This document shows, in pieces, positions 53,533 to 62,962 of a stretch of 64,000 nucleotides of DNA. The position numbers were made by a program, and so were the translations under genes. This DNA is from an uncultured Fibrobacterota bacterium (GTDB lineage: Bacteria; Fibrobacterota; Fibrobacteria; Fibrobacterales; Fibrobacteraceae): contig CAIRAY010000150.1 of assembly GCA_903876665.1 (NCBI GenBank), positions 1 to 64,000 on the forward strand, read 5' to 3'. How positions within the stretch are numbered: the first letter of the stretch is position 1; each line of letters opens with the position of its first letter. The notes beneath the pieces were generated by a model, which ran no database searches, was not told the DNA's origin, and saw only the letters and a program-made list of their open reading frames with translations.

Positions 53533-54618
53533 ATGTCGGATTTGAAGCAGACTCCCCTTTGTTCCCGTCACCAGGCGCTTGGCGCCAAAATGGTCCCTTT
53601 CTCGGGCTGGTTCATGCCGGTTTCCTATTCGGGAATCCAGCTGGAACACTTTGCCGTGCGCCAGAAGGCGGGCGTGTTTGACGCCTCCCACATGGGCCTA
53701 GTGAAAGTCACCGGCACCGGGGCGCTCGCCTTCATTCAGAAGATTTCCGTGAATGATGCGTCCAAACTTCTGCCCGGGCAATCCCAATATTCTGCCATGT
53801 GCTATCCGAATGGAACCTGCGTGGACGATATTTATGTGAGCTGCATCGGAGCGAACGAATTTTATCTCGCCATCAATGCCGGCTGTAAGGAAAAAGACGT
53901 GGACTGGATGAAGTCCCATTCCGATTCATCGGTCCAGCTCGAGCTTTTGGAGACTGGGATCGTTGCCGTTCAAGGGCCGCTGGCGGTCCAGGTCATTACC
54001 GCCTTGTTTGGGAGCGGATTAAGTTCCCAGCCCAAAAATGGCGCAACATTTGTGGAATTCGGTGGTCAAAAAATGCTGATCACCCGCACGGGCTACACCG
54101 GCGAAGATGGTTTCGAAATTTTTCCGCACAATTCTGTTCTCGGCCCAGTATGGGATGCCGTGATCGAAGCCGGGAAGCCTTTTGGACTCTTGCCCTGCGG
54201 GCTAGGTTGTCGCGACACTCTGCGTTTGGAAAGTGGTTTTTCCCTCTATGGCCACGAAATCAATGACGGAACCAATTTGGTTGAGGCCGGGCTTTCCTGG
54301 ATCATTGGGTGGAACAAGAGCGACTTTATCGGGAAGCAAGCCCTGGTTGACGTCAAGGGCAAAGGCCCTTCCCGCAAGCTGGTCGGTATCAAGGCGATCG
54401 ACAAAGCCCTTCCACGTGATGGAATGTTGATCCTGGTCGATGGTCGCGAAGTGGGCAAGGTAACCTCGGGCGGAATTTCTCCAATCTTGAATCAAGGCGT
54501 TGCCTTGGCCTATGTAGAGTCCTCCTTGGCCACCATGGGGACCAAAATTGGAGTGCAAATCCGCGACCAGGTCAAATCCTTCGAGGTGGCTTCCCGCCGT
54601 TTTGTCGGAGGAAAATAG
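53533..54618 (+). CDS. gcvT: aminomethyltransferase (glycine cleavage T protein)
   Basis: 361 residues from the ATG at 53533; an upstream ATG would add 29 residues without family match. Typical features: LGAKMVPFSGWFMPVSYSG at the start, GVFDASHMGLVKVTG, and LPCGLGCRDTLRLESGF, LYGHEI. It transfers the aminomethyl carbon from the H protein to tetrahydrofolate. gcvH and gcvP are not in the window. It is followed by ftsK after 3 bases. Confidence 0.95.
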   Translation: MSDLKQTPLCSRHQALGAKMVPFSGWFMPVSYSGIQLEHFAVRQKAGVFDASHMGLVKVTGTGALAFIQKISVNDASKLLPGQSQYSAMCYPNGTCVDDIYVSCIGANEFYLAINAGCKEKDVDWMKSHSDSSVQLELLETGIVAVQGPLAVQVITALFGSGLSSQPKNGATFVEFGGQKMLITRTGYTGEDGFEIFPHNSVLGPVWDAVIEAGKPFGLLPCGLGCRDTLRLESGFSLYGHEINDGTNLVEAGLSWIIGWNKSDFIGKQALVDVKGKGPSRKLVGIKAIDKALPRDGMLILVDGREVGKVTSGGISPILNQGVALAYVESSLATMGTKIGVQIRDQVKSFEVASRRFVGGK

Positions 54619-54621
54619 CGA

Positions 54622-57270
54622 GTGGCAAAGGCTTCAGCACGCCCTTCCCCTAAAAAGGGAAAGCCCTCCAGCAAGCCTGCAGAATCCTTGCCCATTGCCA
54701 AGGATGTGCTGGCTTATGTGCTGCTGGTTTTTGTTGCTATAGCCTTGTTGGCTCTCGTCTCGCGGGGGTACGGCGGTGGTCAGGGGAATTGGATGGGGCC
54801 CTACTTGGGCGAGGCGCTTGCGCTCAACCTGGGACTCCTGTTCGGGAAAATTCCCACACTTTTTCTCTTGATTGCCGTGATGCTGACAGGTTTGCGGCTT
54901 CTGCTGGGGATGCGTGTTCAGCCCATACTACGCATTGCCCTGGGGTTCTGGTCCCTTTGGATTTTCATGGCCTTGTTGCTGACCCTGCGGATTGCGGATC
55001 TCAAGGGAATCACTTCCATTAACCTCGAAATGAATGGCGGAATGCTCGGAGTTTTTCTGGTGCGGCAGGTTATGGAGCCTGCTTTTGGGCTTTCTCGGGT
55101 TGTGCCGGCTCTTATTTGTGGGGTTGGAGTTGTACTGACGGCGATTTTTGCTTTTGGACTTCGGTCACACCACATTGCCCCGGCATTAACTTGGCTTAAA
55201 GATTCCATATTACGTCTAAATGATCGCCTTTCTCGTCCTCGAGTCTCGGTTCCTTCCAATCCCACAATCGAAATGGCTCCCTCGGTCAAAGTGCACCGCA
55301 ATGAGGACACCTCCGATTTTCCCATACTGCGCAAGGGAGCCGTCCGGCCCTACGATCCCGAAGAGCTCCAAGCCCCACCTGCAGCTCCCGTCACCCCTCC
55401 GGTTTCTCCACAGCCTCTCGCGAATCCAACTGTCCCCACACCCAACCCAGGCCTAGGGCCACGCGAAGCCCAGCTCCTGAACGCCAAAAATTTGGATCCC
55501 TTGGAATTGCGTCGCATCCGCGAAGAGTTGGCGGATCTACGTCGCGCGGCCGAAATCAATAATTGGGAGGATCGCAAGGAAGAGCTTAAGATCGAAGGCA
55601 TTGTCAAGCCAAGTCCTCCGGCCACGGCTCCTGTGGGTCTTCCCTCGGACGATCGGACCGTGAAGGCTGTTCCTGCAAAGTCCGTAGAAAAAATTCTCGA
55701 GAAGGCCGCTGAAATCCCGATCACCATGCCCAAAGTGGAGCCCAAAATTCAACCCCCGGTCAATGAAGACATTCTTTTTGGCGAACACAGCGGTGATTAT
55801 CGCCTTCCCAAAGTGGGTGTGGTCCTGGCAACAGTCCCCGACCAACCCATCGACTATTCCCAAGATGAGTTGAAGCAGCTTGGAACCATGCTCGAACAGC
55901 AGCTGGAAAATTTTCGGGTCAAGGGCAAGGTGGTGCATATTGCCACGGGTCCGGTGATCACCCGTTTTGAAATTGAGCCCGGCCCAGGCGTAAAGGTCTC
56001 CCGGTTTTCGGGGCTCAGCGACGACCTTGCGCTTGCGCTCAAGGGGTCCATTCGCGTGATTGCACCCATTCCCGGCAAGTCCGTTGTGGGCATTGAAATC
56101 CCCAACCGCAAGGCCCAAACCGTTTATTGTCGAGAGATTTTGGAATCCCCGCGCTTTATGCCGGACCCCTATACCTTGCAGATCGTACTGGGCAAGGATA
56201 TCATGGGCAATGCCTTCGTAATGGATCTTGCGCGCGCCCCTCACTTGCTGATCGCGGGCCAGACGGGTTCAGGAAAATCAGTTTGCATCAATACCCTCAT
56301 GGCGTCCCTGCTGTTTTCCAAAACCCCGGACGATCTGCGTATGATCCTGGTGGATCCAAAGGTCGTCGAGCTAAAGAGTTACGAGAACATTCCTCATTTG
56401 CTACACCCGGTCGTTACCGATCCAGGTACTGCGGTTCAGGCTTTGCAATGGGCGTGCTTTGAGATGGACCGGCGGTATGATCTGTTGGCGAAGGCAGGTG
56501 TCCGCAACATCTCCGGTTTCAATCAAAAGTTGGTGAAGGGCGAGTTGGATGGCAATGTGAAGATTGAATCCAAGGACAAGCAACGCATGCCGTTCATTGT
56601 CATTGTGGTAGACGAATTTGCCGATGTGATTATGCAGGCCAAAAAGGAATTCGAAGATCCCGTGATTCGGTTGGCACAGAAGGCCCGTGCGGCTGGAATG
56701 CACATGGTTCTCGCCACCCAGCGTCCCTCAACGAATGTGATTACTGGTATCATTAAAGCCAATTTGCCTACGCGCATTTCCTTCAAGGTGGCTTCGCATA
56801 TTGATGCTCGCACGGTTCTGGACCATGCCGGGGCCGAAAAATTGTTGGGCCGTGGCGACATGTTGTTCCGCTCCATCGATGATCCGGAGCCCATCCGCGT
56901 GCATGGCGCCTTCCTCACCGACAATGATGCGGAGAAGGTGGCTTTGGCGTGCTCTGAACAGGATGTCCATTATCCTCAACTTTCGAGCTTTGTCATTGCC
57001 TCGCCTGATTCTGGAGGGAGCGAGGAGCCCGATGATGGTCCTGCGCAAGATGAACTTTTCTGGGACGCCGTGGAACTTTGTGTGCTACAGGGTGGCGGGT
57101 CCACATCGCTTCTGCAGCGTCGTTTTTCCATTGGCTATTCCCGCGCCGGTCGCTTAATGGATCAGATTTTCCGTGCCGGCTATGTAGGTCCCGAGCGAGG
57201 CTCCAAACCCCGTGAAGTCCTTATTTCCCAAGAGGAGCTGGGCAATATCCGCCGGACGAGAGGGGTGTAG
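54622..57270 (+). CDS. ftsK: DNA translocase FtsK/SpoIIIE
   Basis: 882 residues from a GTG with a ggaggaaa ribosome binding site lying across the gcvT stop. Four membrane segments (about 30-180), a Pro-rich linker (200-390), then the motor: GAP-type alpha domain, Walker A AGQTGSGKSVCINTLMASLL, Walker B FIVIVVDEFADVIMQ, and a winged-helix gamma domain at about 810-875 (GGGSTSLLQRRFSIGYSRAG), which reads KOPS-like sequences. It pumps chromosomes through the closing septum. Confidence 0.97.
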   Translation: MAKASARPSPKKGKPSSKPAESLPIAKDVLAYVLLVFVAIALLALVSRGYGGGQGNWMGPYLGEALALNLGLLFGKIPTLFLLIAVMLTGLRLLLGMRVQPILRIALGFWSLWIFMALLLTLRIADLKGITSINLEMNGGMLGVFLVRQVMEPAFGLSRVVPALICGVGVVLTAIFAFGLRSHHIAPALTWLKDSILRLNDRLSRPRVSVPSNPTIEMAPSVKVHRNEDTSDFPILRKGAVRPYDPEELQAPPAAPVTPPVSPQPLANPTVPTPNPGLGPREAQLLNAKNLDPLELRRIREELADLRRAAEINNWEDRKEELKIEGIVKPSPPATAPVGLPSDDRTVKAVPAKSVEKILEKAAEIPITMPKVEPKIQPPVNEDILFGEHSGDYRLPKVGVVLATVPDQPIDYSQDELKQLGTMLEQQLENFRVKGKVVHIATGPVITRFEIEPGPGVKVSRFSGLSDDLALALKGSIRVIAPIPGKSVVGIEIPNRKAQTVYCREILESPRFMPDPYTLQIVLGKDIMGNAFVMDLARAPHLLIAGQTGSGKSVCINTLMASLLFSKTPDDLRMILVDPKVVELKSYENIPHLLHPVVTDPGTAVQALQWACFEMDRRYDLLAKAGVRNISGFNQKLVKGELDGNVKIESKDKQRMPFIVIVVDEFADVIMQAKKEFEDPVIRLAQKARAAGMHMVLATQRPSTNVITGIIKANLPTRISFKVASHIDARTVLDHAGAEKLLGRGDMLFRSIDDPEPIRVHGAFLTDNDAEKVALACSEQDVHYPQLSSFVIASPDSGGSEEPDDGPAQDELFWDAVELCVLQGGGSTSLLQRRFSIGYSRAGRLMDQIFRAGYVGPERGSKPREVLISQEELGNIRRTRGV

Positions 57271-57320
57271 GGGGGACAGCCAGTGGGGGCTCAGCACGGA
57301 GTGTTAGTGTAAAGTGTAAA

Positions 57321-57498
57321 GGGCGCCTCTATTAATTCCCATTTGCCTGCATTCGGTTGCAACTTCGCATTCCTGCATCAAAACTGAAAAAACGGTCCTC
57401 AACCTACTAGAAGTAGGCCTCCTGGCGTTTTATCCATTTTTCTTTGGTCTGCAAAATTTCGCTCGAATTCGTTGCAAAGTTAATTAATTGAGGTGCCC
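57321..57498. mobile_element. 178-bp MITE-like element with terminal inverted repeats and target duplication
   Basis: The ends gggcgcctctattaatt (57321-57337) and aattaattgaggtgccc (57482-57498) are 17-bp inverted repeats with two mismatches. The element is flanked exactly by taaa (57317-57320 and 57499-57502), a likely target-site duplication. The inside has more inverted symmetry: aaaacg / cgtttt around cctac-tagaa-gtagg. It has no gene. It lies between two convergent genes (ftsK and the lipid acyltransferase); the rest of 57271-57551 shows nothing else. Confidence 0.82.
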
Positions 57499-57551
57499 TA
57501 AAGTATTATTCCCCCCGACTTTCCACTCGTACCCCTCCCCGTACTTTGCGC

Positions 57552-58391
57552 TCATCGCTTCCCCGATTCCCATAGTCTCGGGTAATTCCAAGTCCATTGC
57601 TCCGGGTTTTCGCGGATCCATTGCTCAAATTCCTGGGTGAGCGACTGGGTTAGAGTTTGTGTGTCGGTATGGGGTGGGTAAGCATTCTCGAACTGGATGA
57701 TATGCTTGCCTTCTTTGCGGATCGCGCGCACCGTGACGATGGTTGCACCTGCCTGGTTGGCCTGCAGGGGGAAGCGGAGCCACAGGTGATTGGGACGACC
57801 CAGAAAGGGCACCTCGATTCCTTTTCCCTGGCGGGATTGATCGATCATAATGGCTACCGGGTGGCTTTGCCGGATCAGCTCCTTGAGCAGGCGCGGAGAA
57901 TCCTCAGGACGGAACATTTTCAGGTTCGAGGTGGAACGGACGCTTTCAAGAAAACGCTCCAATGCATTTGGCAGGTGATGGGAGGTGATTAAATTCATGG
58001 GCCGGTCGAACCGAGACAAGGAGCGGTGCAACATTTCAAAAGCCCCGATGTGGATACTAACAACGACAACAGGGATGTTGTTTTTTAACAATTGTTGGAG
58101 GAGGGGTGCATTGAGGACTTGAACCCGGGAATCCATCTGAGGCTTGCGCAACAGGTATCGCAAAGAATCCAGGCCGTTCAGAAACATTGACTGATAAATG
58201 GATTCTGCCGAGGGCACAGGAGAGATTCTAGACAGACCCAGATGGGCGTTGACCCGATGAACTTCTGCTTTTTGGATGATGCGAAAAAAGAACCAGACCA
58301 ATCGGAACAAAAAAACATCGCCAAATCGGGGCATGCCTGCAATAATAGATCCAAGGAGGCGAAATGTCAGGAATTGAACCCCGAAGGTCAT
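57552..58391 (-). CDS. LpxL/HtrB-type lipid A acyltransferase-like protein
   Basis: 279 residues, somewhat short for LpxL. The H-x4-E catalytic motif is HIGAFE in VVVSIHIGAFEML, followed by MIDQSRQGKGIEVPFLGRPN and the C-terminal EFEQWIRENPEQWTWNYPRL. It has one N-terminal membrane segment. Family members add secondary acyl chains to lipid A or related lipids at the inner membrane. It overlaps the preceding gene by 4 bases (atga), so it is translationally coupled; last gene of the orn-to-acyltransferase cluster. Confidence 0.88.
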   Translation of the reverse strand: MTFGVQFLTFRLLGSIIAGMPRFGDVFLFRLVWFFFRIIQKAEVHRVNAHLGLSRISPVPSAESIYQSMFLNGLDSLRYLLRKPQMDSRVQVLNAPLLQQLLKNNIPVVVVSIHIGAFEMLHRSLSRFDRPMNLITSHHLPNALERFLESVRSTSNLKMFRPEDSPRLLKELIRQSHPVAIMIDQSRQGKGIEVPFLGRPNHLWLRFPLQANQAGATIVTVRAIRKEGKHIIQFENAYPPHTDTQTLTQSLTQEFEQWIRENPEQWTWNYPRLWESGKR

Positions 58392-59767
58392 TCGCGAAAA
58401 GTCCGGATGCCTTTGCCCAGCTCCCGGCCAAATAAGGCCTGGTCGAGACCTTCTCCCGCATAACTCAGAAGCGGTGAGATTTCGTACAAAGTATCACTTT
58501 CCACTGCAATGCCTGCTCTTTGAAGCCAGCGGCGATGCAGCTCTCCTAGCATGCGACGGGCCGAGACCGGGGAGTCCTCCCCCGAGGCGTTTTTCACCGG
58601 GGCGAATTCCTCTTCGCGGGTAACACCAAAAGGATACATAGTTCCGAGAATAGGAAAGGAATCAAAGAGGAACTGCTCAAACTTCCAGGCGTTCGCCGTC
58701 TCTGGATCCCCATAGCTATGCGTGGGGGTCCAATAGTTCACTTTTTTGAAGGCTGCATGCCAAGGAAGAGGCTGGTGTTCCAATTGACGCAGGGCTTCAA
58801 TGCGGAACAAATGGACGGCAATGTTGCCACCGTCAAAAGCCAAGCCTTGGTCCTCGGTCCGCTGTTCGCGCAGGGATTCGGGGAGGTCGCTGTATTCAAT
58901 TACGGATGGCTTCCGTCCTTTGAATGCGAAAATGCCAACCTTTTCTTGGGCGGAGCGTTTGGCTACAACCTTGGACGCGGATTTGAATTCGGCGCTACAG
59001 GCCAAAGCACCCAGAAAGAATGGGTCACACACCTTGACCAGGATGTTGTCGACCCCGTATAGAAAAACCAGACGAACGCCTTGCTCGGCAAGCCAATTCA
59101 GGGCGCCGCTTCGGCTGAGAGCCTTGAAACAACCGCCGTTTCCATCGGGAACTAGCGCAATGCGGTCCGGAGCTTCGCGCAGGATTTTGCCTTCGACGTC
59201 GAGGGCGGGAATCATGGCTTGGGGGAAGAATTTGATCTTTTCGCTGGAGAGTCCAAAAAAGGAATTTTCTTCGAAGTGGGCCACCGTTTCGGCATGGTTG
59301 CGGGGGCTGGTCATGATGCACCAGGGTACCGGTTTTCCGTAGAGTTGTTCGAGGCGCAGCAAGCGTTCCGCTTGAATCTGGAAAATGGATTTTCCACTGG
59401 GCAAGCCCACCCGGTAGGCACCCTTAGGACCTTCATAGCCTAAGCGGGAACCTTGTCCGCCCGCAACGAGGAACGCGGCGGCTTGGCCTTGAGTCAGGAC
59501 GGATTCACCCGTAGCGAGCCAATATTCGCGGCGGGAATCGTCGGCGGCCAAGGAGAAGGGCATGGGACTGATGTCTTCGTCGCCGAGCCGGTGTTCTGCG
59601 GGCTTCTGGGCGTCGGCGTGGAGCTGGCTCAGCCCCGGAAAATCCAAGGTCGAAATCTGGTCGGCGAGAGACTGTTTTTGGGAAATATTCAGAGAATCCC
59701 AGGCCTCCAGCAAATGATTCTGGCCTGCGGATGTCAGCAATTGTTCCAGATCTTCGCGAAGCACCAT
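58388..59767 (-). CDS. UDP-N-acetylhexosamine pyrophosphorylase, eukaryotic UAP1/AGX type
   Basis: 459 residues from the ATG at 59767, one base after the mraY stop, using the aggacat of the mraY tail as ribosome binding site. Signatures: AGGQGSRLGYEGPKG (nucleotide loop), SIFQIQAERLLRLEQLYG, PDGNGGCFKALS, YGVDNILVKVCDP and DGGNIAVHLF, all in the order and spacing of human AGX1 and yeast QRI1 rather than bacterial GlmU. It would make UDP-GlcNAc, or a related UDP-sugar, from UTP. Its place between mraY and a lipid acyltransferase suggests supply of precursor for cell wall or lipid A. Confidence 0.92.
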   Translation of the reverse strand: MVLREDLEQLLTSAGQNHLLEAWDSLNISQKQSLADQISTLDFPGLSQLHADAQKPAEHRLGDEDISPMPFSLAADDSRREYWLATGESVLTQGQAAAFLVAGGQGSRLGYEGPKGAYRVGLPSGKSIFQIQAERLLRLEQLYGKPVPWCIMTSPRNHAETVAHFEENSFFGLSSEKIKFFPQAMIPALDVEGKILREAPDRIALVPDGNGGCFKALSRSGALNWLAEQGVRLVFLYGVDNILVKVCDPFFLGALACSAEFKSASKVVAKRSAQEKVGIFAFKGRKPSVIEYSDLPESLREQRTEDQGLAFDGGNIAVHLFRIEALRQLEHQPLPWHAAFKKVNYWTPTHSYGDPETANAWKFEQFLFDSFPILGTMYPFGVTREEEFAPVKNASGEDSPVSARRMLGELHRRWLQRAGIAVESDTLYEISPLLSYAGEGLDQALFGRELGKGIRTFRE

Positions 59768-59768
59768 T

Positions 59769-60902
59769 TTAATGTCCTGTGAAAAAAGCGACCAGACCCG
59801 CGATGAGCGCAAACAAAGAGACCAGATGCATGCGCCAAGCGATCTTGGAATTGAGCAGGGGCTTGGAGGCGAAACGGTCCTTCCATTTCATCTGGTAGTG
59901 ATGATGCAAGGGGGCGCAAAGGAATATGCGCTTGCCTCCGGATGCCTTGAACCACAAGATTTGTAGGGCGACCGAGCCCGCCTCTGCGATGATGACCAGG
60001 CCCACGATCAGGAGGAAAAGCTCTGCGCGAACCAGGATGAACATGATACCGATGGCTCCACCAAATCCGACGGCTCCGGCGTCTCCCATGTAGATTTCGG
60101 CGGGCGGGGAGTTGAACCATAAATAGGCTAGCAAAGAACCTAGAATGGCCGCGGCAAGGGGAAAGAGTTCATCGGCACCAGGCAAAAAGGGGATGTGCAA
60201 ATATTGAGAGAAAATGAAATTTCCACTGAAGTAGGCCACAAGTCCCACAAAAACCATGCAAGTCATGATGGGCACGGAAACCAAGGAATCCAGTCCGTCC
60301 GTAAAGTTAGTTCCATTGGCGGAAGCAGTGATAATGAAGGACATGAAAGCCACAAAGGCCCAGTTGGGAAGATAGGGATGCCAAACGGTCGGCTTGATAA
60401 AGGGAATGGTCAAATGACCCTTGAGTTCGGGAATGAATTTGTACGCAAAAATGGCGACCAGAATGCTGAACAGAAAGTAGAGAAATAGGCGCAATGATGA
60501 TGAGATTCCATCGGCCTTGTCCTGGTAGTCTTTGGCGCTCAGTTTGCCTTGGGCGACTAAGCGTTTGTTGCGGATTTTGGCGATGTCATCCAAAGCCCCG
60601 ACCCCTGCGTAGGCAATTAGGATGGTGAGCGTCGATATGACGTAGCTGTTCATTTTGCAGAAAATGAGCGCAGTAAAAACGGTCACGATGACAAGGAGCA
60701 GACCTCCCATGATGGGCGGTGACTTTTTGTCCTTGCCCTTGTCAAAATCGGATGTGGCATCCAGACTTTGCAGATAGCGGATGTATTTTGGCATGAGCGC
60801 CATGACCAAAATGATGGCCATGCCTGCCGCAGCCCCGGAACGGAACAAGCGCCCATCAAAAAGCGCATTGCCGGATATATGATAGATCCATTGAGATAGC
60901 AT
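59769..60902 (-). CDS. mraY: phospho-N-acetylmuramoyl-pentapeptide transferase
   Basis: 377 residues, ten membrane segments. Signatures: KKSPPIMGGLLLV, GALDDIAKIRNKRLVAQG, NGTNFTDGLDSL (the NxxNxxDGxDGL-type site), YMGDAGAVGFGGAIG and LHHHYQMKWKD. It makes lipid I from UDP-MurNAc-pentapeptide. Unusually it is not in a mur-fts cluster here but between a transpeptidase and a UDP-HexNAc pyrophosphorylase gene. Confidence 0.98.
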   Translation of the reverse strand: MLSQWIYHISGNALFDGRLFRSGAAAGMAIILVMALMPKYIRYLQSLDATSDFDKGKDKKSPPIMGGLLLVIVTVFTALIFCKMNSYVISTLTILIAYAGVGALDDIAKIRNKRLVAQGKLSAKDYQDKADGISSSLRLFLYFLFSILVAIFAYKFIPELKGHLTIPFIKPTVWHPYLPNWAFVAFMSFIITASANGTNFTDGLDSLVSVPIMTCMVFVGLVAYFSGNFIFSQYLHIPFLPGADELFPLAAAILGSLLAYLWFNSPPAEIYMGDAGAVGFGGAIGIMFILVRAELFLLIVGLVIIAEAGSVALQILWFKASGGKRIFLCAPLHHHYQMKWKDRFASKPLLNSKIAWRMHLVSLFALIAGLVAFFTGH

Positions 60903-60927
60903 CGCGGAAATGTAGAAAAACTAGGGC

Positions 60928-62295
60928 TTATTTCTTAGGTGGAGGGCCTAGCCTTTTGGTCCAGGTATTGATCAGAAGGCCGGCGACCGCAGGGGAGGGG
61001 AGGGTCCTGATTTTGTTGTGCACCTGCATGACCAGGATGACGACTCCCTTGTTGGATTGCTTTTTCGATTGGGCAAAGCCCGCGAACCAATCATAGCGAC
61101 CTGTTGGGTCCACTCCGTCGAGCGAACCGGTTTTTCCTCCGATCCAGAGGGCGTCGTGGTTTTGGGAATAGAGGGTTCGGCGCATCCATTTGCGCGCTGT
61201 TCCGTGGGAAACGGTGCGAAGAAAAAGTTCTCGCATGGAAAAATACGTGTCCGGGCTAAATTCGGAATTGCCTAGTGGCAGGGATTCACGGGGAGCAAAT
61301 TGAGGGGGGATGGTGTGCGACCATGGCATTTGCAGGGGTTCTTTTTTGATAAGGGCCCGAACGATTGCGGCCATGTGCAGGGGCGAGACGGTGTTGACGC
61401 GGGTGAATCCGCTAGCCGCTTCAGCGAGGGCGAATCCCGTGTCGGGTGGGGAAAATCGGGAGGGTTGGGGAGTTCCGTTGGGCCATGGCCGTTCAAAGCC
61501 CATTCGCATCCCATATTTTCGCAGGGTGCGACCACCCAAGTGTTTGCCGATGAATCCCATTGCGGGGTTGCAGGATTTGGCAAAGGCATCCAGTAAGGTA
61601 ATGGTTGGGCCCTTGTAATTTTCGGGAACCCTGAGCTGCCTGGAGTAGAGAGTCACCGAGCGCCCGATCAAGGGGATGGGGGTATCGCTTCCATAGCGTC
61701 CAGACTCAAGCGCAGCAGTGGATGTCACCATTTTTATTAATGATGCCGCAGGGAAAGAAGACTTGGATAGCCAAGTGGGTTCAGATTGCTGGGTGGAGTC
61801 GGTTCGCTGTCCCCAGGCCAGTATTTCGTTGGACCCGAGATCGACCATAAGAACAAAAGCAGCATAGGGGCGATACTGGGCAAGCACTTGGTTAATTTTT
61901 TGGCCAAGGATGGTATCGCGCTGGTAGTTTGGCTCAAATTTTTCGGGTGCGGCCGACTCGGCATTTGGATCTGAAACATCGGAAATTGGGGCGGAGTCTG
62001 CGGCTTCGCCGGTATCTTCTTCGGACTCTTCTCCGATATTGTCGTCGTTTCCGGAAGTGGAGGGCTCCTCGCCGTGGGTCGCCTCAAGGGACTTGATTGT
62101 GGATGGTTGGCCTGTAGTCGAAGGGGTTCCAGAATCAGAGAAACAACGGACGAGACTGGTCGTGATCCAAACTAATAAAACGACAAGTAAAATCCGGTTA
62201 ACAAATCTCCATGCCCGAGGGAGGCGCCTGCGGGGAAGGAACTTGTATGTGCGGCGGATGCGGCGTTGGAAATCAAATAAGGTGAAAGGAGCCAC
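60928..62295 (-). CDS. penicillin-binding transpeptidase, single membrane anchor
   Basis: 455 residues: a basic cytoplasmic N-terminus, one membrane segment (about 31-48), an acidic Ser/Glu-rich linker (50-115), then a transpeptidase domain with SLIK (in FPAASLIKMVTSTAAL), SCN (in FAKSCNPAMG) and KTG (in IGGKTGSLDG). There is no room for a class B dimerisation domain or a glycosyltransferase domain, so it is a minimal PBP. It probably cross-links peptidoglycan. It lies 25 bases upstream of mraY, in the same operon. Confidence 0.9.
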   Translation of the reverse strand: MAPFTLFDFQRRIRRTYKFLPRRRLPRAWRFVNRILLVVLLVWITTSLVRCFSDSGTPSTTGQPSTIKSLEATHGEEPSTSGNDDNIGEESEEDTGEAADSAPISDVSDPNAESAAPEKFEPNYQRDTILGQKINQVLAQYRPYAAFVLMVDLGSNEILAWGQRTDSTQQSEPTWLSKSSFPAASLIKMVTSTAALESGRYGSDTPIPLIGRSVTLYSRQLRVPENYKGPTITLLDAFAKSCNPAMGFIGKHLGGRTLRKYGMRMGFERPWPNGTPQPSRFSPPDTGFALAEAASGFTRVNTVSPLHMAAIVRALIKKEPLQMPWSHTIPPQFAPRESLPLGNSEFSPDTYFSMRELFLRTVSHGTARKWMRRTLYSQNHDALWIGGKTGSLDGVDPTGRYDWFAGFAQSKKQSNKGVVILVMQVHNKIRTLPSPAVAGLLINTWTKRLGPPPKK

Positions 62296-62306
62296 CGATT
62301 TTTGCC

Positions 62307-62858
62307 TTAACGGGAAGGGGGCATCATGATTTTTCGGTAATACTCAAGCTCGGCGATGCTTTCGCGGATGTCATCCAGGGCCAAATGCTTTTCTTGCTTT
62401 TTGAATTCCTCGAGCTTTGGATACCAGCGGAAATACAATTCTTTCAAGGAGGTGACATCGACGTTGCGGTAATGTAGCCAGTCCGAAAGTTTGGGCATGT
62501 ATTTGTAAAGAAAGCGGCGGTCCTGGCTGATGGTGTTTCCGCAAAGTGGGTTTTGTCCTGACCTGGTGAAGGGAGAAAGAAAGCGCACGGTGGCTTCTTC
62601 TGCCTGTTGCAAATTCATTTGGGAACGGCGGACCCGGGCCACCAATCCACTCTGGTTATGATGTTTCGTGTTCCATTCATCCATTGAATTGAGCACTTCA
62701 TCGGATTGTTTGATGGCGATATTGGGCCCTTCGGCCAAAATCCGGAGGTCCTTGTCTGTGACAATGGTTGCAATCTCAAGGATTACGTCCTTTTCGGGGT
62801 CGAGACCGGACATTTCCAGGTCAATCCAGACAAGGTTTGGGTCGGTATGCTTTGCCAA
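62307..62858 (-). CDS. orn: oligoribonuclease
   Basis: 183 residues, the DEDDh exonuclease that finishes degradation of 2-5 nt RNAs. Acidic sites: [12 protein letters not shown] (DxE), [17 protein letters not shown], and the H-x4-D part [12 protein letters not shown] near 135. First gene of the minus-strand cluster and divergent from fabF; 11 bases separate it from the transpeptidase gene. Confidence 0.97.
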   Translation of the reverse strand: MAKHTDPNLVWIDLEMSGLDPEKDVILEIATIVTDKDLRILAEGPNIAIKQSDEVLNSMDEWNTKHHNQSGLVARVRRSQMNLQQAEEATVRFLSPFTRSGQNPLCGNTISQDRRFLYKYMPKLSDWLHYRNVDVTSLKELYFRWYPKLEEFKKQEKHLALDDIRESIAELEYYRKIMMPPSR

Positions 62859-62962
62859 TTGCCGGCCTTTCGAAAGGGGTGGATGTGCTTTACAACTGGG
62901 CCCAATTTAATAATATTTCTAGGATAGGTTCATTTCCGTAGCATTTTCAAGGAACTATTCGA
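62859..62962. promoter_or_regulatory. divergent region between orn and fabF
   Basis: 104 bases, AT-rich in the middle (aatttaataatatttctagga), expected to hold both promoters. An aaggaa ribosome binding site precedes fabF at about 62950. Confidence 0.4.
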
